A stretch of DNA of 21,923 bases from Sedimentisphaerales bacterium (GCA_016933985.1 JAFGTU010000337.1:1-21923); one strand, 5' to 3'; shown: positions 1 through 8,283, counted from the first letter of the stretch. The notes: generated from the letters alone by a model not told the origin. A program made the numbers and translations.

Positions 1-436
1 ATTGTGTGGTCCAGGCAACGGCAGTTTTGTAGGGTATTCCGACAATTCCGCAGGGGACGAGTCCGCCCGGTCGCGCATTTGCGGATGCCTGCTTTGGGGC
101 CGGGCCAAAGAGCAAAAAGAATTCGGCATTCTCGCTGTTCGAGTGCTGTCGAATAAATTCTCCGGCAAAATGCTGTGAGGTGGAATCAGTTGTCACTTGA
201 AAATCGCTCTGGAAGAAGCGGGTGAATTCCTTGGATGCGGCCTGGGCGATGTTTTCTGCGAAGTGGTTGATGTTTGTCAGTTGTTCACGGCTGAAGTAAC
301 GAGGGCTGCGCCAGTCATACTCGAACGCTTCAACGTTTTGCCTGGCGTCCTCGACGGACTCGGGGCCTGCGGCAGCGGCAGCGAGCAACTGCTTGATCTT
401 CCCTCCGGTCAGGTTGTCGTCGGCGAGACGGCTCAT
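1..436 (-). CDS. fliM: Flagellar motor switch protein FliM, N-terminal part (cut by the window edge)
   Basis: This gene reads leftwards and runs off the window at base 1, leaving 145 codons from its 5' end. Residues about 42-60 carry the FliM N-terminal hallmark (YDWRSPRYFSREQL, resembling the family's YDFRRPDRFSKEQL), followed by a helical stretch like the FliM middle domain. FliM forms the C ring and, in other bacteria, binds CheY-P through an N-terminal peptide. Here that peptide region reads LTGGKIKQLL rather than the family-like LSQDEIDALL, so its acidic residues are missing. The ATG overlaps the fliL stop codon (ATGA on the minus strand), so translation is probably coupled. The GGxG region of FliM is not recognisable in the visible part. 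Position after fliL supports FliM over another switch protein; the C-terminal SpoA domain lies outside the window. Confidence 0.8.
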   Translation of the reverse strand, partial: MSRLADDNLTGGKIKQLLAAAAAGPESVEDARQNVEAFEYDWRSPRYFSREQLTNINHFAENIAQAASKEFTRFFQSDFQVTTDSTSQHFAGEFIRQHSNSENAEFFLLFGPAPKQASANARPGGLVPCGIVGIPYKTAVAWTTQ

Positions 437-996
437 TGTATGGCGAATTCCTTGAAGAGAATGTGCACGATCTTAGGTTTCTGATTCGGGAAGAGCTCTT
501 CGTTAAAGGCATCAAGTATCTGCGTCTGGATTCGCTTGAGGTTTCTGTCTCCCCTGATATCTTCGAGGCTCAGGCTTGCAAGATAGATAGTGAGCCAGTT
601 TGTGAGGATGGGCGTTTTATCCTGGAAGAGTTTGATTGTTTTGTCTTGTTGTGCGGCGGATGATATCTCGAAGGTGAGGGTCGCGCGGGCGTATCGCATG
701 ACGCCGGGGTCGTTGAGATTTGCGACAACAGGCTCAAAATCTTTGTAGAACCATGTTTTGCCGTCGTCCGGGACGGAATTATCGGTCTGTGCCTGGGAGT
801 CCTGCTGGTCGGCGCCGGCGGCTGCCGGGACGGAGGAGCCTTTGATCATTCGTCCGATGAAGAAGCCTGCGCCGGCTAAGACAATCACCACAGCGCCTAA
901 GATTGCCCACTGTAGAATGGGATTTTTGGATTGCGGCTCTTTTGACTCTTCCTTTTGCTGTTCGTTTTCACTTTTTTTTTCTTCTTCTTCTGCCAT
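433..996 (-). CDS. fliL: Flagellar basal body-associated protein FliL
   Basis: This encodes a 187-residue single-pass inner-membrane protein. The N-terminus (about residues 1-25) is highly charged and rich in Glu and Lys. A transmembrane helix follows at about 28-49, then a linker and a periplasmic FliL domain (about 80-187). That domain shows the usual pattern of a short F-x-P stretch, an RYARATLTFE strand and a C-terminal ILFKEFAIQ strand. FliL in other bacteria associates with the stator around the motor and supports torque or stator assembly. The start is supported by AAGGTG five bases upstream of the ATG. The stop overlaps the fliM start, and 31 bases separate the gene from the upstream regulator. 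Length is typical for the family, and the fliL-fliM order is common. Confidence 0.92.
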   Translation of the reverse strand: MAEEEEKKSENEQQKEESKEPQSKNPILQWAILGAVVIVLAGAGFFIGRMIKGSSVPAAAGADQQDSQAQTDNSVPDDGKTWFYKDFEPVVANLNDPGVMRYARATLTFEISSAAQQDKTIKLFQDKTPILTNWLTIYLASLSLEDIRGDRNLKRIQTQILDAFNEELFPNQKPKIVHILFKEFAIQ

Positions 997-1027
997 TTGT
1001 TCACCTTGATTAATTGGGCGTTGGAGG

Positions 1028-2515
1028 TCATCCGACGGGCTGCGGTTCTTGCTGTCGGCGGTATCGTCGCACTTTATCGCGGAGTGTCCGGTCGCTTATG
1101 CCGAGGACCTTTGCCGCTTGTGTCTTGTTGCCGGCAGTTTGTCGCAGGGTATCGAGGATGGCCTGCTTTTCCACTTGCACAAGCGGGATTCCGCCGAGTC
1201 CGAGGTTCGTGCAGGGGACGGCGGCGAGAGTGGAACTCATTTCCTGAGTTCGAGGCTGGAGCTCATCAAAGAGCCAGGAGACATCGGCGAGCGAAAGAGT
1301 TTCACCGACTCCGAGCACAAGTGAAGTGAGGACGACATTGCGGAGCTGGCGGACGTTGCCGGGCCAGTTGTATTTTGCGAAGATATCCATCATTGACGGA
1401 TCGAGTGCGGTAATCCTGCGCAGGGCCTGACGTGCATAGAGGTTTACGAAGTGCCACACAAGCTCAGGGAGGTCATCAGTCCGCTGCCTGAGAGGGCAAA
1501 GGATCAACCTGACTCCGCTGAGACGATAGTAGAGGTCTCGTCGGAATTCGCCCAGCTCGACCATTTCCAAGAGGTCTTTATTTGTGGTGCTGATAATTCG
1601 GACGTTGACTTTGACATTGTCATTTCCGCCGACGCGCTCGAAGTCCTGCTGTTCGAGGACTCGCAGGAGTTTAGCCTGGAATTTTATGGGTGTTTCGGCG
1701 ATCTCGTCGAGCAGGAGGGTGCCGCCGTGGGCCATTTCGAATCTTCCCTTGCGCTGGGCATATGCGCCCGTAAAGGCGCCTTTTTCGTGTCCGAAGAGCT
1801 CGCTTTCGAGCAGTGAATCGCTCAGCGCCGCGCAATTGACCCTGATATAAGGTTCTCCGGTGCGTTTGCTGTTGTGATGAATCAGGTAAGAGATCAATTC
1901 CTTTCCGGTTCCGCTTTCGCCGCTGACGAGGACGGGGATGGAAGTTGGTGCTATCTTCTTTGCGAGGTTTATTGTCTGGAGGAGCTTCTTGCTCTTTCCA
2001 ACGATGCGGTAGAGTGTGCGGAGGCCTTCTTCGGCGGAATCACAGTTTCGGATAGGATGACCGGGCAGCAAGGTGTCCAGGAGAGTCTCGATTCTGTTGG
2101 GGTCCGGCGGTTTGAGAAGGAATTCGCAGCAGCCGGCTTTTATAGCTCGAACGGCGACATCAGCGGCCTGGCGGAGATTCGCTGCCTGATTCTTGTCGAT
2201 ATCAGCAAGCATAATGACAGGCATCTCGGGCGAGTTAGCTTTGATATTGTCGAGGAGCTTGAGAACATTCAATTCGGTTTCCGGATCGCCCGGGCGTTGG
2301 CATAATCTGTCGCTTGTGAATACGAGGCTGTAATCGGCCTTTTCGAGAGAGTGTATTGCGGCGTCGGCGGTTTCGGCAATTATTCCGCGGATTCCTTTGC
2401 GGGCCAGTATCTCAAGCATTAGCCTTGCCAACCTGGGATCGTTATCGACTATCAGCACATTTGCGATAGAGCTGTTTTGCGAGGGAGTTTTTCTGATTGG
2501 GTGCGGGTTATTCAC
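1028..2515 (-). CDS. Sigma-54-dependent NtrC-family transcriptional activator (flagellar regulator type)
   Basis: This three-domain enhancer-binding protein starts with a receiver domain (about residues 17-150). An AAA+ domain follows, with Walker A GESGTGKE at 199-206 and the sigma-54 contact loop GAFTGA at 246-251; Walker B (GTLLLDEI) lies just beyond. A Fis-type helix-turn-helix ends the protein. The receiver keeps Asp24, Asp26 and the beta-5 Lys (LLKP). The expected phospho-Asp site reads Ser-Asp (68-69), with the Asp one place late. The GTG at 2515 is preferred: CTCC at 2526-2529 (GGAG on the minus strand) lies 10 bases ahead, and this start overlaps the upstream gene by only 8 bases. 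The longer ATG start at 2581 has no ribosome site and adds a non-conserved 22-residue tail. It probably activates flagellar sigma-54 promoters, like FlrC or FleR, but no partner kinase is in the window. Confidence 0.88.
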   Translation of the reverse strand: MNNPHPIRKTPSQNSSIANVLIVDNDPRLARLMLEILARKGIRGIIAETADAAIHSLEKADYSLVFTSDRLCQRPGDPETELNVLKLLDNIKANSPEMPVIMLADIDKNQAANLRQAADVAVRAIKAGCCEFLLKPPDPNRIETLLDTLLPGHPIRNCDSAEEGLRTLYRIVGKSKKLLQTINLAKKIAPTSIPVLVSGESGTGKELISYLIHHNSKRTGEPYIRVNCAALSDSLLESELFGHEKGAFTGAYAQRKGRFEMAHGGTLLLDEIAETPIKFQAKLLRVLEQQDFERVGGNDNVKVNVRIISTTNKDLLEMVELGEFRRDLYYRLSGVRLILCPLRQRTDDLPELVWHFVNLYARQALRRITALDPSMMDIFAKYNWPGNVRQLRNVVLTSLVLGVGETLSLADVSWLFDELQPRTQEMSSTLAAVPCTNLGLGGIPLVQVEKQAILDTLRQTAGNKTQAAKVLGISDRTLRDKVRRYRRQQEPQPVG

Positions 2516-3446
2516 CTTTTTGTGGCTCCGTCTTGGCTTTAGATTCGGCTGTTGAGATAAGGGCGAGCGGCCTGGGGTCATCGGGTGGTTTTGGGCGGCT
2601 CTGTTCGATCAGCGTTTTCGGTTTCTCCTGCTGATACCAGGTAATCAGGCTGCTTTGCGCCTTCGCCAGGTCGGTCCATAATGAGCCGGCGTGCTCGTTA
2701 ATCAATCTGGAATATGCTTCAAGGGCATTTTTGGGGTCGTCTTTTCGCAGGCAGTTGCCAAGTTGAAGCAGAATCCAGGGCTTTTTCCCGGTTGGGTCGG
2801 GCAGGTTGGGGTCTATTCGAGTAAGGGCCTGGCTGTAACAGACGGCGGCTTCTTTCGGGTAGCCTGCGTTAGAAAGGATCTCGCCCAGCTCAAATGGATT
2901 CTTGATCAGCTCAGGTTTCTGTAATCGCTCGGCAAGGATGCTCAGGGTCTCTTGTGCTATCGTTGCGGGTTGAGTTTTGGATGGGGCGGCTTGCATTTGC
3001 CTTACGTCGGTCAGGTTCTGGTCCGGCGGTGCTGCTTCTGCAGGATTTGGCTCTATCTGAGCAATAGGCTCGACCCCGATTGCAGTGGGCGAGGCGGCAG
3101 CGACAGATTTGTGCTCTGAATCGGGTGAATTGAACTCAATGGCCCGGATTCGCTTAATGAGCTGTTGGAGCTGTTCTTTCGTTTTGTTCTCTTTTTGATT
3201 TTGTGGGGCAGTCATTCTTTCCCGCCAGATATTGCGTGCGAGGTCGGTTTTTGGGGTCTTTGCAATAAGCCAGTCGGCTCCGTTCGGTTTATTTGGTTCT
3301 CGATTGTTGGCATCGGTCGGCGTGGATTGCGGGTCGGCTATTGCCGGCGATATCACGAAGCTGAGAATCAAACACATCAGGCAGGAAGCGGCCAGGGAAT
3401 GCCGGTGCGTTTGTGTGTTTAGGCGAACAATGTTATCGGCTGTCAT
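2508..3446 (-). CDS. Secreted tetratricopeptide-repeat protein of unknown function
   Basis: This 312-residue protein is not a named family I recognise. The N-terminus has a hydrophobic stretch (about 18-37) ending in AIA before Asp38, which looks like a type I signal peptide site, so the protein is probably periplasmic. Residues about 40-160 are polar, Pro/Gln-rich and low in predicted structure. Residues about 170-265 form two or more TPR-like helical pairs (GYPKEAAVCYSQAL; DPKNALEAYSRLI). The C-terminus is again Pro/Lys-rich. Its ATG overlaps the stop of the upstream TPR-STN gene (ATGA), and its end overlaps the regulator start, so all three are probably translated together. TPRs usually mediate protein-protein contact. 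A partnership with the larger TPR protein is inferred only from this coupling. Confidence 0.75.
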   Translation of the reverse strand: MTADNIVRLNTQTHRHSLAASCLMCLILSFVISPAIADPQSTPTDANNREPNKPNGADWLIAKTPKTDLARNIWRERMTAPQNQKENKTKEQLQQLIKRIRAIEFNSPDSEHKSVAAASPTAIGVEPIAQIEPNPAEAAPPDQNLTDVRQMQAAPSKTQPATIAQETLSILAERLQKPELIKNPFELGEILSNAGYPKEAAVCYSQALTRIDPNLPDPTGKKPWILLQLGNCLRKDDPKNALEAYSRLINEHAGSLWTDLAKAQSSLITWYQQEKPKTLIEQSRPKPPDDPRPLALISTAESKAKTEPQKGE

Positions 3447-6037
3447 TCTTGTTTATCCAAAAGGGCTAAGGCTGCGTTGTCATAGTCATGTTGCCCGTTA
3501 TAAGCGGCTGCGAGTATTACTGCTGCTTTGCTCCTGGTCTGTTCGGGTATGTCGGCCATCATAAGGTTTGTGCAGACGGAGACGGCCTGGGCGTTCAGGC
3601 CGAGCATAGAGCAAGTCTCGGCCAGTCTGATTGCAATTTTATGCGCCAGCGGTCCGGGCTGGACAACGGGCAGAAGCTTAGTCAGCTCTTCGTGAGCAAG
3701 GCGAAGCTGGCCCCTGGCGAGATAACAGTTTGTTATTTCGAATGCCATCTCGGCTTTGAGTTGAGGGTCCGGGATGTATTCGGCCTGGTCGCTAAGGACG
3801 CCAATAGCTTTTTCTATCAGCCCCATATCCTGAAGAATTTTGCTTTTGAGGAGGAGGACTTTGACGGATTCGGCCTGTGAGAACTGCCAGAAGTCGACGT
3901 TTTCGAGTGTGTCGAGGGCCTGAATGAACATGTCCTGCTCGACATAGGCGGCAATCAGGGCCGAGACTGTATCGACGTATTCTTCTCTGGGCAGCCGGCC
4001 GTCAAGCGCGCGTTGAAATGCGAGACAGGCCTGTTGCGGATTGTTGAGGGCGAGATATGTTTTTCCGAGCAGTGCGTAAGCAATGCAGACACCTTCGCTC
4101 TTTCGGTCTTCGGCAAGGTCGATATGGAGTGCAAGCCATTCGGCAGCGGACTTGTAGTCTCCTATCCGGAAGAAGCATTTACCGGCTCCAAGTGCGGCCA
4201 CGCACTGTGACTGCCGGGAGAGGGCGAGATTATAGACTCTGCGATAGGTCCTGGCGGCCTCATCCGTCAGTCCTACTTTTGCGGCGTAGTCGGCCAGGAA
4301 GACATAGGCTTGCGTGGTGACGTCGCTGTCAGGATATTGGGAGACAAGCTGTTCGAGGTCCTGCTTGGCGCCGACATAATCTCTGACTTTGGGACCGCTC
4401 TTGAGCTTGCTTGAATGGAACAGGGCATAAGGGGCCAATGATGACCAGGCGAAGCGATTAGCCACAAGCTTGTATTCAGCGATAGCTTCGGGTATTCTGT
4501 TTTGTCTGGAATAGAGCAGTCCGAGGGCAAAATGGGCATTGGCGATTCGCTTGTCGCTTTGAAACGATAGGAGGAATCTTTGCCATAGCGAGATTGTCTC
4601 ATCGCAAAGCAACGATATGTGGCGTGCCAGCGAGGGGAATCTGTCCGGCTGATAGACACCTACGGTGTTGTTGTTCTGGATATGCGCAAGCAATCCGACC
4701 TGTCCGGCGGCCGCTGCGATTAGCTGCTGTTGGCTTGCGACGGGCATGTAGAGGACAACAGGGCTGGCGGTTGCGATGTCGTCGGATTGGAGCGGAGCTT
4801 GAGTATTGCCTGAAATCCAAGAGACATCAAGGCCGGCATTGGCGGCGAATCTTGCAAGCAGCTCTTCTATCGGCGCCCCGTTACAGGCGACGGACCAGAG
4901 AATTGTGCCATCGTCGTTTGTGATCTTTCGGATCTGTGGGGTCAGCAAGGCTTGAGTCAGGTAATCAGAGCCGGATTTCAGAAGTGCCTGGAGCTGCTGG
5001 TTATCGAGGTCGGCGAAGGGGTCGATCTCGGCGGATTCGTCGTCGGCGGACCAGAGCGATCCGGGCAGATGTGAGTCGTCGTCGGAGAGGGAAAGCACAT
5101 TTCTTGTCATTGTTTCTGCGACGAGGAAGTAGCAGTTGCTGCGAAGCTCGGCGGCGAGGTTTGCGTCGATGTCCACCGCGGCGATCAGGGCTATTGCAAG
5201 ATATGCTCTCTTTCGGGCGTTAAGGTACTGCTTCCTTTGCATATCAAGTACAATGCGGTGGTAATTGGTCATAAGCCTGACGATATGTGATTCGCTTTTT
5301 GCGGTTTCATTAAGGGCGCGGTCGGCCAATTCAAGGTTGCCGTCCTTAAAAGTGCATATCGCCATTTTTAGCTTGAGGAAGTCCCTTTGTGCGTCAAATG
5401 CGGATGCGGTAAGCGGGAGGCTTCTGTATAGCTGGTCATAAACGGCGTGAGCCTGGGCGTATTCTTTTTTGAGGTAGAGGTCTCTCGCAACTTTCAATGA
5501 AGCTGCGGGCGCGGACCGAGGTCCGCCAACGGGGGATGCAACGAGGGTCTGTTCCTTCTGTGGTTTGCCGGTGAGAATTGTGGAGTTCGGATCTGGTGAT
5601 TGGGATTCGGGGATTTGCGAAACGGCGGTTCTTTGAGTCTTGGTGGCATTTGAATGCGGTTCGGTGTCGCCTTTAGGGCACCAAAGCGTGTAGCCCAACA
5701 GGGCGCCGGTCACAATAATGCCGGCGATAAGGATTGCCTGGACTGCCGACAAAGGCAGAGGCCGGTTTCGGTTGCGCTGCGGGATGATTCGCTTCTCTGG
5801 CGGGTTGTCGTGGCCGGCCGGGACGTCTGTTGCCTGGTCGCTCTGCTCGAGTCTGCCAAGACCGGAGTAGAAGTCCTCGTCGGGGAGGAATATCTCACGT
5901 TCGGATAGTTCTTCGTGTGCTTCAGATGAAAAGATATCGGCGTCGCTGGCGATTTCGGGTTCGCCGCCACTGTGTGGGGTCTGAGGTCCACCAGAGTCGG
6001 ATTCATTGTGAGCGTCTGTTGGCTTTTCAGTTGCCAT
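3443..6037 (-). CDS. Membrane-anchored TPR protein with an STN-like insert
   Basis: This 864-residue protein has a long acidic N-terminus (about 1-80), an Arg/Lys patch (81-92) and one transmembrane helix (about 97-119). The positive patch before the helix suggests a cytoplasmic N-terminus and a periplasmic bulk. TPR-like helices lie at about 181-290. Residues about 380-465 look like an STN/secretin-N-type fold: an APIEELLARFAANAGLDVSW helix-strand, then MPVASQQQLIAAAAGQVGL, then a terminal strand. Residues about 497-864 hold many tandem TPR units. It is the first gene behind a sigma-54-like promoter and heads the operon with the secreted TPR protein, a regulator, fliL and fliM. The role is unknown: a motor-associated periplasmic scaffold or a sensor are both possible. 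No clear Shine-Dalgarno site was seen close to the ATG. Confidence 0.78.
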   Translation of the reverse strand: MATEKPTDAHNESDSGGPQTPHSGGEPEIASDADIFSSEAHEELSEREIFLPDEDFYSGLGRLEQSDQATDVPAGHDNPPEKRIIPQRNRNRPLPLSAVQAILIAGIIVTGALLGYTLWCPKGDTEPHSNATKTQRTAVSQIPESQSPDPNSTILTGKPQKEQTLVASPVGGPRSAPAASLKVARDLYLKKEYAQAHAVYDQLYRSLPLTASAFDAQRDFLKLKMAICTFKDGNLELADRALNETAKSESHIVRLMTNYHRIVLDMQRKQYLNARKRAYLAIALIAAVDIDANLAAELRSNCYFLVAETMTRNVLSLSDDDSHLPGSLWSADDESAEIDPFADLDNQQLQALLKSGSDYLTQALLTPQIRKITNDDGTILWSVACNGAPIEELLARFAANAGLDVSWISGNTQAPLQSDDIATASPVVLYMPVASQQQLIAAAAGQVGLLAHIQNNNTVGVYQPDRFPSLARHISLLCDETISLWQRFLLSFQSDKRIANAHFALGLLYSRQNRIPEAIAEYKLVANRFAWSSLAPYALFHSSKLKSGPKVRDYVGAKQDLEQLVSQYPDSDVTTQAYVFLADYAAKVGLTDEAARTYRRVYNLALSRQSQCVAALGAGKCFFRIGDYKSAAEWLALHIDLAEDRKSEGVCIAYALLGKTYLALNNPQQACLAFQRALDGRLPREEYVDTVSALIAAYVEQDMFIQALDTLENVDFWQFSQAESVKVLLLKSKILQDMGLIEKAIGVLSDQAEYIPDPQLKAEMAFEITNCYLARGQLRLAHEELTKLLPVVQPGPLAHKIAIRLAETCSMLGLNAQAVSVCTNLMMADIPEQTRSKAAVILAAAYNGQHDYDNAALALLDKQE

Positions 6038-6312
6038 AACGTTTCAGTTTTGTCCTGCCAATAGTCTTTTCGGCCCGCCGGCGATGGCATTGCATAGTGC
6101 GAGCCTGCAACAACGTCAAAGAACAGCAATATCTATGCCAGAGCGGGGCGGCGAGGGACGGCGATGGCTGTTTCGGCGGATGAGGCGCGAAAAAGGCGTT
6201 TTTTTCAGGCTGAATCAGGGAGTCAGGGTGGAGATGGTGTGTCAGGATTTTAGACGGGACGGTGGAATTTCTGACGCGCTTGGGGACAAGCTGAATTTTT
6301 GAGAGGCGCTTG
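6038..6312. other. Control region between the solo regulator and the TPR/regulator/fliLM operon
   Basis: This 275-base gap lies between two leftward genes. It holds a sigma-54-like promoter at 6091-6106 on the minus strand. A small hairpin (GCTTG/CAAGC, 6278-6291) is followed on the plus strand by a T run, but no plus-strand gene enters from the left. No convincing gene was seen; the reading frames here lack ribosome sites and family features. Confidence 0.6.
6091..6106 (-). promoter_or_regulatory. Sigma-54-like -24/-12 promoter for the TPR/regulator/fliL/fliM operon
   Basis: Read on the minus strand this is AGGCTCG-CACT-ATGCA, against the sigma-54 consensus TGGCACG-N4-TTGCA. Nine of twelve positions match, with the key GG (6105-6104) and GC (6093-6092) exactly 10 bases apart. 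Transcription would start near 6080, giving a leader of about 43 bases before the ATG at 6037. Two sigma-54 activators are encoded on either side, which supports a real site. Confidence 0.65.
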
Positions 6313-7743
6313 TTACAGGGCGGCGAGGGGCTCGGGTGCGTATAGGAGGTCGTCGGCAGATTGGGCCGGTTGCGGCTGCTGTTCGATATTGTACTGCTTG
6401 ACCTTGGCGTAAAGGGTGGCCCTTGTTATTCCGAGCAGTGAGGCGGCTTTGGTCTTCTGCCAGCCGGTCTCGCGGAGCGCCCGCGAGATCAGCTCGCGTT
6501 CCGCCTTGGCAAGGGAGTAGTTTCTAAGTCGGCCCGGCGCTGCGGCGTCGCCGGCCAAGGCTGAGTCAAGGTCGGAAGGGTCGATAACAATACTGTTAAC
6601 GCCGATTTTGTTTGTTTGCTCGTAGATAATAGCCCTGTCAATCACGTTACGCAGCTCTCGAATATTGCCGGGCCAATTGTGTCTTTCGAGAGTTTCGAGG
6701 GCCAGCTTAGTCAGCGAGCGGATCTTATCGCACTTTTCGGGGCAGATGGAGGATGTCTTGAGGAAGTATTCAGCCAGAAGTGGAATATCCTGCATTTGGC
6801 GAGGCGATCTGAGCGGGGCAAGTGTGATGGGAGCGACGCATAGGCGATAGTAGAGGTCGTGGCGAAACCGGTTGGCCTGAGCTTCTTTCTTTAGATTGCG
6901 ATTGCTCGATGCGATTACGGTGGCGGTTGATTGAATGTCTTTGGTGCCTCCGACCTTTCTAAAGGTTCTTTCCTGGATGACTCTCAGGAGCTTTGCCTGC
7001 AGGTCGATGGGCATTTCGCTGATTTCGTCGAGGAAGAGGGTTCCTGTTGCGGCCAATTCGAGGAGTCCCATTTTCTCTCGGTCAGCGCCCGTGAAGGCGC
7101 CTTTGACATGGCCGAAGAGCTCGCTTTCCAGCAGGTTGGCGGTCAGTGCGGCGCAGTTGACGGCGACGAACGGCTGGTCCGGGTGTCTTAGGGTATGCAC
7201 GGCCCTTGCGGCGAGCTCCTTGCCGGTGCCGGTCTCCCCGACTATCAGAACCGGATCACATTTGCTGGCGGCTACGAGCTTGATCATCTTGAGCGTGGTC
7301 TTGATCGCTTCGCTGCGTCCAACAATTTCAATTGATTCGGCAAAATCATCGGCGAAGAAAAGGTTGGCAGCTGTTTGCGGAGTTTCTGTTTTAGGCTGCT
7401 CGGATATTCGGGCGGCGATTTCTTCGAGGCGGTCGTGATCGGTTTTGCCTCGCAGGTAGTCGTAGGCGCCCATTTTCCGGAGCTCGGCGAATGAATCAGC
7501 GTCTTCGTTATCATTCCCGACAATGACGACGGGGGCGTTTGATATTCTCTCAGCCGCAGTGAGGAATCGGTCGAGGTGTGGGGTGAAACGGCGATCAAGA
7601 ATAATCAGGTCGGGATCCTGCGTTTCAATTATGTCCGATGCTTCAATGATAGTGTCAGCCGTGAATACTTGTCGGCTGACACGGCGGGCCAATTCGTGTA
7701 CTTCTGTTTCCCTGCTTACGGTAACAGTCTTGTTTAAGCTCAT
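6313..7743 (-). CDS. Sigma-54-dependent NtrC-family activator with a divergent receiver domain
   Basis: This 476-residue enhancer-binding protein has a receiver-like domain (about 1-115). The AAA+ domain carries Walker A GETGTGKE at 169-176, GAFTGA at 215-220 and Walker B TLFLDE at 235-240. A Fis-type helix-turn-helix lies at about 409-453 (KTKAASLLGITRATLYAKVKQY). The receiver keeps a likely phospho-Asp50 but has Ser10-Arg11 where the metal-binding acidic pair should be, and the beta-5 Lys motif reads RGKTD rather than xKPxD. It resembles the flagellar master regulators FlrA and FleQ in operating without a normal receiver, but orthology cannot be set from sequence alone. It is encoded alone, transcribed away from the flgD operon, with GGGG about 6 bases before the ATG. 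Confidence 0.9.
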   Translation of the reverse strand: MSLNKTVTVSRETEVHELARRVSRQVFTADTIIEASDIIETQDPDLIILDRRFTPHLDRFLTAAERISNAPVVIVGNDNEDADSFAELRKMGAYDYLRGKTDHDRLEEIAARISEQPKTETPQTAANLFFADDFAESIEIVGRSEAIKTTLKMIKLVAASKCDPVLIVGETGTGKELAARAVHTLRHPDQPFVAVNCAALTANLLESELFGHVKGAFTGADREKMGLLELAATGTLFLDEISEMPIDLQAKLLRVIQERTFRKVGGTKDIQSTATVIASSNRNLKKEAQANRFRHDLYYRLCVAPITLAPLRSPRQMQDIPLLAEYFLKTSSICPEKCDKIRSLTKLALETLERHNWPGNIRELRNVIDRAIIYEQTNKIGVNSIVIDPSDLDSALAGDAAAPGRLRNYSLAKAERELISRALRETGWQKTKAASLLGITRATLYAKVKQYNIEQQPQPAQSADDLLYAPEPLAAL

Positions 7744-7790
7744 TCGGCCCCAACCAGAATATCAAGCCCATTACAGGCTTTCCCACTGAA

Positions 7791-7804
7791 CGTGCATTTG
7801 CACG
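7791..7804. repeat. Inverted repeat CGTGC-ATTT-GCACG near the regulator start
   Basis: A perfect 5-base inverted repeat with a 4-base spacer lies about 48 bases upstream of the leftward regulator gene. It shares the TTTGCACG/TTGCACG half with the palindrome at 20374-20385 beside another sigma-54-like promoter. It could be an operator or enhancer half-site, or chance. Confidence 0.35.
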
Positions 7805-8283
7805 AGAAAGCAACGCGTAGAGTACGTTGAGACTAAATCGTCCGGTATGTTGAGAGTTCTTTAATATTTATTGGACGAGTCAATAGTGTCACTCAATGGT
7901 CGATTTTATTGTTTGTTGAAGTCACGGCGTGGCTTTATCGGACAGAGTTTGTTGGAGACAACGATGTGAATCGTGACGGTTAATTTCACAGACTGGTTGC
8001 AGTGTTTCTTATGGGACTTCATTGCCGTTGTCAGTTTGCTTGCAGCGTCGGCTGTGGGGGTGGATTTGATGTTATAGGACATGGTTTTGTTGTCAAGTTT
8101 GTTATCTTGCTGTTTTGGAGCCGGCGGCAGGATTTTCCGTTGTGCGGAATTATTATCCTTTGCGATAGCGGGCTGGGGATCAAAGGTTGTCGAGGAATTG
8201 TGCCGCCCGGATTTTTATGGTGGCAGCTAAGTTGCGGGGAGGCAAGGGCTTGTGTGGCGGTGAGAGGATATTGTTCTGTATTG

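Noticed and set aside
2516..2581. Longer ATG start for the operon activator
   Set aside because: No Shine-Dalgarno sequence, a larger overlap with the previous gene, and the extra 22 residues precede a normal receiver start.
6278..6300. Hairpin GCTTG/CAAGC followed by a T run on the plus strand, terminator-like
   Set aside because: No plus-strand gene reads into it, and on the minus strand no T run follows. Stem is only five pairs.
8106..8123. Minus-strand GG-N10-GC spacing that could be a sigma-54 promoter for the solo regulator
   Set aside because: Only the GG/GC spacing fits; the flanking positions of both boxes match poorly.
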